A stretch of DNA of 39,511 nucleotides, from NCBI GenBank assembly GCA_031282385.1, contig JAITDV010000010.1, positions 1 through 39,511 on the forward strand. The letters are read 5' to 3'. Under the pieces are notes generated by a model. It made no database searches. It saw only the letters and a program-made list of their open reading frames with translations, and was not told the origin of the DNA. A program made the translations under genes and the position numbers. This DNA is from Planctomycetaceae bacterium. GTDB taxonomy: Bacteria > Planctomycetota > Planctomycetia > Pirellulales > Thermoguttaceae. This document shows, one piece after another, positions 7,913 through 15,445 of this stretch (position 1 is its first letter; each line of letters starts with the position of its first letter).

Positions 7913-9232
7913 ATGAGAAAAATATTTATTTCACTCTGTACTATTTTAATATTCGCCGTTTCAACAATTATAAGTCCATCTTTGTCAAAATCCGACGAAT
8001 GTTTAGTTCCTTGTGATCCGGTGAATTTAAATTTGGATTTATCGGATTGTGAACCTTGTGAGCCTATTGGTTGCTCGCCGTTGGAAACTGAAATTTGTGA
8101 GGCGAACAAATTTTTCAAAAGTTACAAAAAAGATCACAGATGTGTATTGAACAATTTTGAGATTACCGGTTGGATTCAAGGCGGCTTTTTCGCTAACTCA
8201 CACGGAACAACAACCAAACGTAACAAAGTATCCAACTATGCCAACAGAACTGTTACCCAATTTGAGCCAACGTCAGGCAATGGTTACTTTTTTGGCAACA
8301 CACATTCAACAGATTTTCAAATAAATCAAATTTGGGTCGAATTTACAAAAGAAGCGGACGGTAAACATGGTCTTGATTGGGGCTTTGGTACGGGAGTATT
8401 TTTTGGTACGGATGCATGGTTTACGCAATCATTTTCTGATGCGAAATTTGATTATGGTTGGCAAAGCGGCGATTATTTTACATCAATTCCGACGTTGTTT
8501 TTTCAACTTGCGTACGGTGATCTTTCGTTGAAGGTCGGCAAATTTGAGACGTATATTGGTTATGAGTCTTTGCGTGCGCCGGATGCGATTTTTTATAGTC
8601 ATCCATATTCGTTTATGCTTGAACCGTCGTCGCATTCAGGAGTGCTTGCCGAATATACGCCAACAGATAAATTGCAAATCGTACTCGCATACACTGCCGG
8701 CGCGGATGCAAGTTTGGAAAATGATTACGACGATCACGGATTTTTAGGATCAATTTCGTATCAACTCACGAACAAATTGAATTTGACTTATTCATTGATG
8801 CACCAAAGATACGGCGGCGGAATTTACAAAAACAATGACGTTCGTGATTTTGCAAACTGCAATCAATTTTTCCATACATTTCTTGCAAGCTATGATATTT
8901 CGGAGCGATTGACGTATGTTTTGCAATGGACATTTTGCGATGTTAAGAATCGTTTGAATTTATCGCATGAACGGTCAAAAGGAATCGGTAGTTATTTGAA
9001 ATACAAGTTGGACAAATTTTGGAGTGTTGGTTTTCGTGCGGAATGGTTTGCGACTGATGGAGTTGACTATTCGGACTACACGCTAGGTTTGACATGGCAA
9101 CCAAACAAAAGTTTTATTGTACGACCTGAAATCAGATTTGATCACGCATCAGATAAAATAAATAAACCTTTCAATTACGGAAAAAGCCGTGATCAATTTT
9201 CAGGCGGTGTAACCGGAGTTTATATGTTTTAA
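7913..9232 (+). CDS. OmpL-like beta-barrel porin (BBP2 type), porin 1
   Basis: 439 residues; outer-membrane channel family typical of Planctomycetota. The ATG at 7913 gives a clean signal peptide (MRKIFISLCTILIFAVSTII). An upstream in-frame ATG at 7775 falls inside an M97 element and would add 46 residues ahead of it. A Cys-rich segment follows with seven Cys (DECLVPC, SDCEPCEPIGC, EIC, HRC). The barrel begins ITGWIQGGFFANSHGTTT. The landmarks are LDWGFGTGVFFGTDAWFT, LKVGKFETYIGYESLRAPDA, FYSHPY and HSGVLAEY. The C-terminus ends in aromatic Phe (GGVTGVYMF), as outer-membrane barrels do. Adjacent to a paralogue at 9561. No Shine-Dalgarno sequence. Substrate unknown. Confidence 0.9.
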   Translation: MRKIFISLCTILIFAVSTIISPSLSKSDECLVPCDPVNLNLDLSDCEPCEPIGCSPLETEICEANKFFKSYKKDHRCVLNNFEITGWIQGGFFANSHGTTTKRNKVSNYANRTVTQFEPTSGNGYFFGNTHSTDFQINQIWVEFTKEADGKHGLDWGFGTGVFFGTDAWFTQSFSDAKFDYGWQSGDYFTSIPTLFFQLAYGDLSLKVGKFETYIGYESLRAPDAIFYSHPYSFMLEPSSHSGVLAEYTPTDKLQIVLAYTAGADASLENDYDDHGFLGSISYQLTNKLNLTYSLMHQRYGGGIYKNNDVRDFANCNQFFHTFLASYDISERLTYVLQWTFCDVKNRLNLSHERSKGIGSYLKYKLDKFWSVGFRAEWFATDGVDYSDYTLGLTWQPNKSFIVRPEIRFDHASDKINKPFNYGKSRDQFSGGVTGVYMF

Positions 9233-9266
9233 CCGAGACATTACTTACTAGATACAAAATTATTGT

Positions 9267-9312
9267 AACGGCAACGGATTGCCTATTGGGGTGATCTGTT
9301 GCCGTTTTTTTT
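9267..9312 (+). terminator. Rho-independent terminator after porin 1
   Basis: A 9-bp perfect stem (AACGGCAAC at 9267-9275, GTTGCCGTT at 9298-9306) is followed directly by a run of T to 9312. It lies 35 nt after the porin 1 stop codon, so the two porins are probably separate transcripts, at least in part. Confidence 0.88.
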
Positions 9313-9413
9313 GCGCGCGTTGTTTTTTTATGGGGAAAGTTGTTTATAAAAAATGTCTGATTGTTTTGAAATTTGGCGAGGAGAAGTTTATTTCTTTTCT
9401 TCCTAAAAGGAGT

Positions 9414-9510
9414 ACTGTTTGTACTATAAATTGCATGATTCAAGATCGTAAAAGCCTGCTTTCAAATAGGTAAGCTGGCGGCGGCAAAGGAAATTTAAAG
9501 TGTGAACAGT
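9414..9510 (+). repeat. M97 element, copy E (intact, 97 bp)
   Basis: Left end ACTGTTTGTACTATAAATTG, inner arms AGCCTGCTT and TAAGCTGGC, right end GGAAATTTAAAGTGTGAACA then GT. TA precedes the left end. Located 50 bp before the porin 2 ATG, in the same orientation. Confidence 0.92.
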
Positions 9511-9560
9511 TTAAAACAATTTTGAAAATACTTTGGATATTAAATTATTTACGTAATATT

Positions 9561-11360
9561 ATGAGAACCAGACAAATAATTATTGTAACAATAATCTTAA
9601 CAGCAATCTGTTTTGTTATTTTGCGCCCTGTTATATTATCAGCACAAGACAGTTTCGGCGCAACAAAAATATCTCCGCTTTTTATGCAGCCGGAAATATT
9701 GCAACAAAATTACCAGACATTAGATCAACTTTCATCAAATTCACCATTTGATCAATCTGTCAATCAACCCGTAACAAATCAACCGATTAACCCAATTCCG
9801 AATCAACCTTTTCCAAATTTACCGTTTGATCAATCTGTTAATCAACCTGTACCCGATCAGCCTTTTAATCATATTTCGAATCAATCTTTATCAAATTCAT
9901 TATTTGATCCATTTGTCAATCAATATTTGACGTATGATCCGTTTGATCGTTCAACAAATGAGTTGTTACCAACTCAAGTTTCGCAGCGAACTGAAATTAT
10001 TGATCAACCGGCGGTTAGTAGTGAAGTTCCATTATCATTTTCGCCAATTCATCGTAAGGTAACGGGACCGATAATTTATGATACTGCGGAAGGTGAAGAA
10101 TTAGTTACCAGTGGTGGTTGTAGTCCTGTTTGTGCGCCGGGTTGCGGTTCTTCGTGTGATGTTTCGGCGGTTGAAGGTGTTGGTCTTGAGGGTGTTGGTT
10201 GTTGTGGTGATGAGATTGTGTGTGTACCGGCTTGGTATTCGCGGGTGAAGTTTTATGGTTGGCTGCAAGGCGGTCTTTATGCGAATTCTCATGGCAGTAC
10301 GACGGAGCGTTATCACGGAATAAATAGGCGCGGACAACATGATTTACTTCAAAGACCGACAGGCGGTAATGGTGCGTCGCTTGGTAATGTTCGTCAAACG
10401 GGTGCGGTTTTGAATCAACTTTGGTTGGGATTAAGCCGGGAGTTGGATTTATGCGGAGGTTTTGATTGGGGATTTCGAGGTGAGTTTTTATTTGGAACGG
10501 ATGCGCGGTTGACGCAGAGTTATGGTGACGCAACATTTGATTATTTGACGATGCGGCGTGATTATGGATTTTCAATTCCGCAATTGTATGTTACGTTGGG
10601 TTACAGGTGTTTATCGGTCAAGGTTGGCAAGTTTGAGTCGTTGCTTGGTTTTGAGCATATTCAAGCGGTGGATTCGCCGTTTTATAGTCATTCGAATTTA
10701 TTTTATGCGGAGCCGCAATCGCATAGCGGAGTGCTTTTTGATTGCAATGTGAATCCTGATTTTTGGTTTAGTATGGGTTATGTGCAAGGTGCTGATTCAA
10801 CTTTATCAAATAGATTTGGAGACAACGGTCTTATTGGCGGGATTTATTGGCGTTGTTGTCCTTCGATGACACTTTGGTACACGATTTATTATTCAAAAAA
10901 TGCTGCGGGCATGTTTGCAAATGGCGAACCTCATGCGGGAGGTGATTTATTCCGGCATACATTTGTTTTAAATTGGAAGTTGACGTCGCGGTTTGATTAT
11001 GCGTTTCAATGGGACGTCGGCAACCGTAGAGGCAGAAGAGCGGGAGATGACAATTCTTCATATTTTGGTTGGGCGCAATATTTCACTTACAAGATACATC
11101 CGCGGTTAAACGGGGGCATCAGAATTGATCAGTTGCATTCGAATAAGCTCATGGCAACATCCGGTTTCGCGCGTCCGAATACAGGTAATTTTATCGGTAA
11201 TTTGTACGGTATTACAATTGGTATTGAGTGGAAGCCGTATCAAAATTTCAGTTTCAAGCCGGAATTACGTTACGATTATTCAGACACAAGAGGTACGTTC
11301 GGCAACGGCAAACACAGAGATCAGATTTCATTTGGATTTGGAATTGTGTATGATTTCTAA
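9561..11360 (+). CDS. OmpL-like beta-barrel porin with a repetitive N-terminal extension, porin 2
   Basis: 599 residues from the ATG at 9561, which gives the signal peptide MRTRQIIIVTIILTAICFVI; a TTG 39 nt upstream is in frame but less likely. Mature residues ~45-140 are a low-complexity repeat built on PFDQSVNQPV and NQPF/NQSL units. A Cys-rich block with seven Cys follows (GGCSPVCAPGCGSSC, VGCC, DEIVC). The barrel starts FYGWLQGGLYANSHGSTTER. It contains FDWGFRGEFLFGTDARLT, VKVGKFESLLGFEHIQAVDS, FYSHSN, HSGVLFDC, and ends GFGIVYDF. The barrel aligns with porin 1 along its whole length, so the two arose by duplication, while the repeat segment is unique to this one. It may span the periplasm or the envelope matrix. 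Strongly G/T-rich coding strand compared with the preceding 500 bp. Confidence 0.9.
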   Translation: MRTRQIIIVTIILTAICFVILRPVILSAQDSFGATKISPLFMQPEILQQNYQTLDQLSSNSPFDQSVNQPVTNQPINPIPNQPFPNLPFDQSVNQPVPDQPFNHISNQSLSNSLFDPFVNQYLTYDPFDRSTNELLPTQVSQRTEIIDQPAVSSEVPLSFSPIHRKVTGPIIYDTAEGEELVTSGGCSPVCAPGCGSSCDVSAVEGVGLEGVGCCGDEIVCVPAWYSRVKFYGWLQGGLYANSHGSTTERYHGINRRGQHDLLQRPTGGNGASLGNVRQTGAVLNQLWLGLSRELDLCGGFDWGFRGEFLFGTDARLTQSYGDATFDYLTMRRDYGFSIPQLYVTLGYRCLSVKVGKFESLLGFEHIQAVDSPFYSHSNLFYAEPQSHSGVLFDCNVNPDFWFSMGYVQGADSTLSNRFGDNGLIGGIYWRCCPSMTLWYTIYYSKNAAGMFANGEPHAGGDLFRHTFVLNWKLTSRFDYAFQWDVGNRRGRRAGDDNSSYFGWAQYFTYKIHPRLNGGIRIDQLHSNKLMATSGFARPNTGNFIGNLYGITIGIEWKPYQNFSFKPELRYDYSDTRGTFGNGKHRDQISFGFGIVYDF

Positions 11361-11396
11361 TGTTGAAATCGTAATATACTGACTGTTAAATTCTAT

Positions 11397-11493
11397 ACTG
11401 TTCGTACTATAAATTGTATGATTCAAGAGTGTAAAAATCTGTTTTCCGATAAGTAAGCAGACGGAGGTAAAGGAAATTTAAAGTGCGAACAGT
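11397..11493 (+). repeat. M97 element, copy F (intact, 97 bp)
   Basis: Left end ACTGTTCGTACTATAAATTG preceded by TA, inner CTGTTTTCCGATAAGTAAGC, right end AAATTTAAAGTGCGAACAGT. Fills most of the 167-bp gap between porin 2 and the TPR gene and ends 34 bp before its ATG. Confidence 0.93.
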
Positions 11494-11527
11494 TTAAAGT
11501 GTTTTTGTTAGACCAAAATTCAAATCT

Positions 11528-14500
11528 ATGAGAAATTTTGTTGCCGTAATTTATGTGATTATTCTTTTTTTTGTTATCTCTTGTTGTAGTTTTGCTAATA
11601 TTGAAGCGGAGCGGTTACGGGATCGGTTTTGGCAAATTCTTGTTGAGTCTCCGCGGCGTGGTACGGCGTTGGATCGTATTTACAATCTCTACGCGGAGTC
11701 AAATGAAATTGATCAACTAATTGATAAAGGATTAGTGTTATCAAAACGGAAGTCAAATGATTCGCGGTCGTGGCTTTTGTTGGGTTTGATTTATGAACGT
11801 TGTGGAGAGACGGACAAAGCGATTGAGGCGTACAGGCACGCGATCAAACTTAATGTGAAAGAGCCGCTTGCGTTTTATTATCTTGGCGAAAAATTAATTG
11901 TGCAAGGAAAATTGCGCGAAGCGGTTAATATGCTGGAGATTTCTGTACAAAATAAACTTGCAAACAAGCAGGAACTTCGGTCTGTTCTTTTATTACTTGG
12001 CAAAACCGCAGAGCGATTGGGCGACACAAAAAAAGCTGATGCGGTTTGGAATCAGTTAGAACAACTCTATCCCAATAATCCTGAAATTATCGCTAACATA
12101 ACAAATATTCTCGAAACCGAAGGTCGCATTGATGAAGCAATAAAACGTTACGAACAATATTTGAAATTGTCGTCGGACAATTATACTTTTGTCCGGTTTA
12201 AGTTGGCTGTGATTGCGTTAAAAATCCGAAAAAACAATAAATATTCGCCGATTGATGATTATGTGGAGTTACTGGACAAACTTGATTCAGGCGGTTGGAT
12301 AGCGGAGATTGTGCGTAAGCGTTTGGAGCTGTATTTTACAGAGCGGGGTAATTTAACAGGACTTGCAGAATTCTACAGGAAAAGACTTTCAAAACACCCA
12401 AACGAATACACAACTATCTTGCAACTTGTAAATGTACTCATAAAACTTGACCGCGAAATCGAAGCACAAGAATTACTTGAAATTTCTGTTACAAAATTTC
12501 CAAATAACATTTTATTGCGGCGGGCAATAATTGATATTTACGTTACAAAAAATCAACTCGATAAAGCAATCGCACAATACCAAAAAATCGACGCACTTAA
12601 ACCTGCCGATCCAGATTATTTTATAACGTGGGGCGAATTGGTACTGAAAACTGATAAGCCGGACAAACAAAATGAAGCTGTAAAAATCTGGTCGCGAATG
12701 ATTGATTTATCGCCGAAAGACCCATTGGTTGCTGTTCGGGTTGCAGAAGTTGCAGCGCGGTATGATATTGTTGACGCCGCGGAAAAATATTACAAACTTG
12801 CAGTGGCATTGCGTCCCGATGAAGCGGCGTTTCACGAATATCTCGGAATTTTTTATTACCGCCAATCCGAAATCAAAAAAGCCATCGAAACAATTCAATC
12901 AATCGCCGAAAATAAACGAAAAAACGTAAATTCATTAATACACGCCGGAACATTGCTGCAATCAATTCACGCCGAAAAAGAAGCATTAGCCGTATTTGAA
13001 AATGCTGTAAAACTTGCGCCGTCAAACAGCGCAATAAGATGGAAATATATTGAGGCGTTGATACGTCTCGGCGAAATTGACAAATCAGTTACACAACTAC
13101 ACACAACAAATCAGTTACTTCAGTCAGATGATGAATTTGATACATTTTTGCAAAACGAAATCAGGTTCGTGTTAAAAAGTTTACAGATAAATAATATCTT
13201 AAAAATTTTGACAGATAAAATTTCAAATTACACTTCAGATAATATTGTAACGAAAATTCCAATGCAGAGATCGTACTGGCGGCTTGCGGTTTACAATCAG
13301 TACGCAGGCAAAAGCAAAATCGCCGTCAAAATGATGGACGACGCAATAGGATATTCAGATAATAATATCTTGAACAACGAATTATTATCGTTACGAATAT
13401 TACACGCGGCAGCAGAATTGTACGAAAAAAATAACGCGACAGACAAAGCAATAAAAATTTTGCAAATACTCGCCGAAAAAAATAACATCCGACAAAATAC
13501 ATATATCAGGCAACTTGCAGAATTGCAAATTAAAATCGGCAAAAAAGAAGAAGCGGCAAAAACAATCAATCGATTACTCGAATCAGGTATATCAAATACG
13601 GCTGTTATTATTTCATGTGCTGAATTACTTTTTGAATTGAACCGTGTTCAAGAAGCAATTGATTTATTACGGCGCGGTTTGCGGTTTCAACCAAATGATT
13701 TATTGATCCAAAAATCGCTTTCGGAATATTTGGCAAAAGACGGACAGTTTGAAAATGCAATTGATATAGCGCAACGTTTATTTGACCGGACTGAAAATAT
13801 TGAAAACAAAATGCAACTTGCAAAAAAAATTACTGAATATTATCTGATTTCCAACACGGCAAATAAAACCGATACTGATGTACAAAATACACAAAAGTTA
13901 AAAAATGAAAAATTAAAAGAACTCTTGTACAAAATAAAAAATTCAACAGACAAAAAAACATCGGTTCTTTGTGCTGCGGTTGTATTTGAGGTTTTATCGG
14001 ATTTTAACGCTGCGCGGTCGGAGCTTGAGGGATTTTTGATCGAAACGGGCAAGGAACAGCAAACTGATAAATTATTGTTACGTAAATTAGTAGATATTAC
14101 TGAAAAATTGCATGATTATGATGCGGCGGTTAAGTATCAGGAATTGATTTGTAAGAACAATTCTGATACAACAGAATTTGATAAATTATTTATACTTTAC
14201 GATGCCAACGGCAACCGCGAAAAGAGCTCGCAACTTTTCATGCGGCAGATATTGAATAAAACCGGCATCAATGAACAAATCAACATGATTGATAGAATGA
14301 TTTGCCGAGAGGAATATGATGCAGTTGATCATGTGCTTGCGTTTTTTGAGATACATGAGGAACCGAGTTGGGAAATAATGTATCGGCAGATTGTAATTGC
14401 AGCGTATAAAAAACAAAAAAATTTGCCCGAATTGGTACACAATTTCCGTAACAAAAAATTTATTGACGGCAAAAATATACACAACAAATATTCGCCCGAA

Positions 14501-14863
14501 GATCAATTCAATAATAACGCATGGAAATTATCGGCAGATTTGCCGACCAAAGATTTTACTATTTGGGAGGCGCATCCAGAATTGTTGCAGGTTTTCAAGG
14601 AGCAAGAGGTTTTTTTGTTGACGTTGTGTCGGGAACATTTGCGGCGAAATCAGAATTATCGTACATTTAATAACGTCCCGCCGCCGAAACCTTTTTATCT
14701 TGTCAATAATTTCACCGAAGCCAAATTTTTAGCGTTATGTTGGTTGTTGCGGGAACAAACCGTAGAAAAAATAATCGCCGCCAATAATCCAACTCCTCAA
14801 GAAATAATACGCCTAAAAGCATTATCAATATCACTAAAAAAAATCGTACCTTCACACAATTGA
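11528..14863 (+). CDS. Large exported TPR protein
   Basis: 1111 residues, almost entirely tetratricopeptide-like helical repeats. Residues 1-24 are hydrophobic. FVISCC contains a possible lipobox (V-I-S-C, Cys19), so it may be a lipoprotein facing the periplasm. Clear repeats include SWLLLGLIYERCGETDKAIE followed by AYRHAIKLN (residues ~77-105), YRQSEIKKAIETIQSIAENK, and LIQKSLSEYLAKDGQFENAI. No catalytic motif is visible, so the likely role is scaffolding protein complexes in the envelope. Base use switches inside the gene: the first ~800 bp and the stretch around 13960-14400 are G/T-rich, the rest A/C-rich. The gene is preceded by an M97 element and has no Shine-Dalgarno sequence. Confidence 0.87.
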   Translation: MRNFVAVIYVIILFFVISCCSFANIEAERLRDRFWQILVESPRRGTALDRIYNLYAESNEIDQLIDKGLVLSKRKSNDSRSWLLLGLIYERCGETDKAIEAYRHAIKLNVKEPLAFYYLGEKLIVQGKLREAVNMLEISVQNKLANKQELRSVLLLLGKTAERLGDTKKADAVWNQLEQLYPNNPEIIANITNILETEGRIDEAIKRYEQYLKLSSDNYTFVRFKLAVIALKIRKNNKYSPIDDYVELLDKLDSGGWIAEIVRKRLELYFTERGNLTGLAEFYRKRLSKHPNEYTTILQLVNVLIKLDREIEAQELLEISVTKFPNNILLRRAIIDIYVTKNQLDKAIAQYQKIDALKPADPDYFITWGELVLKTDKPDKQNEAVKIWSRMIDLSPKDPLVAVRVAEVAARYDIVDAAEKYYKLAVALRPDEAAFHEYLGIFYYRQSEIKKAIETIQSIAENKRKNVNSLIHAGTLLQSIHAEKEALAVFENAVKLAPSNSAIRWKYIEALIRLGEIDKSVTQLHTTNQLLQSDDEFDTFLQNEIRFVLKSLQINNILKILTDKISNYTSDNIVTKIPMQRSYWRLAVYNQYAGKSKIAVKMMDDAIGYSDNNILNNELLSLRILHAAAELYEKNNATDKAIKILQILAEKNNIRQNTYIRQLAELQIKIGKKEEAAKTINRLLESGISNTAVIISCAELLFELNRVQEAIDLLRRGLRFQPNDLLIQKSLSEYLAKDGQFENAIDIAQRLFDRTENIENKMQLAKKITEYYLISNTANKTDTDVQNTQKLKNEKLKELLYKIKNSTDKKTSVLCAAVVFEVLSDFNAARSELEGFLIETGKEQQTDKLLLRKLVDITEKLHDYDAAVKYQELICKNNSDTTEFDKLFILYDANGNREKSSQLFMRQILNKTGINEQINMIDRMICREEYDAVDHVLAFFEIHEEPSWEIMYRQIVIAAYKKQKNLPELVHNFRNKKFIDGKNIHNKYSPEDQFNNNAWKLSADLPTKDFTIWEAHPELLQVFKEQEVFLLTLCREHLRRNQNYRTFNNVPPPKPFYLVNNFTEAKFLALCWLLREQTVEKIIAANNPTPQEIIRLKALSISLKKIVPSHN

Positions 14864-15266
14864 AATAATTTGATCGAAGTGTCAAATTAAGAGTCAAGGA
14901 AATAGGAATAAAGCAGACAAAAACGCAGCACTCTAAAGTAAACAACCCTTATTTATCCAATTTCCATTAATAGCAGGCGGCGGTAAAAGAAATTTAGTAA
15001 TATTTATGCGGATTGTTTTTTGTGTTATTTGTTGGTTACAAGACTCCCGCGACTGAATAATTACACGTCTTAATTGGGACAGGCAATTTACTCTTTTGGA
15101 GTATTGTTCAAGCCTTCCTATAGGTGGATTCAATTCTAATTGAAAAGGTGTTATACTGTAGGTTGTTTAATTTGCTTTCCGATGTTGTTTGGAACGATAC
15201 CGGAAAATAAAATCTTGATAAAAATGTATAACCGTTCACAGATAATTTGATCTGTTACTACCTTAC
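14864..15266. other. Spacer with repeat fragments
   Basis: No gene seen. 14971-15000 (AGCAGGCGGCGGTAAAAGAA, then ATTTAG) is a fragment of the right half of M97. 15049-15068 (CGCGACTGAATAATTACACG) is a family C motif. 15219-15240 contains no clear promoter. Short frames on either strand here run through these repeats and are rejected as genes. Confidence 0.6.
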
Positions 15267-15364
15267 ACTGTTCGTACTATAAATTGCATGACTCAAGAGC
15301 GTAAAAGCCTGCTTTACAATTAGGTAAACAGGCGAAGGTAAACGAAATTTAACGTGCGAACAGT
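15267..15364 (+). repeat. M97 element, copy G (98 bp)
   Basis: Left end ACTGTTCGTACTATAAATTG, inner arms GCCTGCTTT and AAACAGGC, right end AACGTGCGAACAGT. The 10 bp before it (CTACCTTACA) recur at 18119-18128 next to an isolated left-end fragment, which suggests the two sites share a common origin. Lies 82 bp before the helicase ATG in the same orientation. Confidence 0.92.
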
Positions 15365-15445
15365 TTAAAATGACCGCCGTTTCAATACGGAACAACCTAA
15401 AAATTGCAATAGGTACAACGAAACCAGATCACCATAAAAAGCACA

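Noticed and set aside
9522..9560. TTG start for porin 2
   Set aside because: In frame, but it adds 13 residues ahead of a complete signal peptide; the ATG at 9561 is preferred.
10105..10575. 156-codon minus-strand frame opposite porin 2
   Set aside because: His/Asn/Thr-rich translation caused by the G/T-rich sense strand; the porin sense frame is unambiguous.
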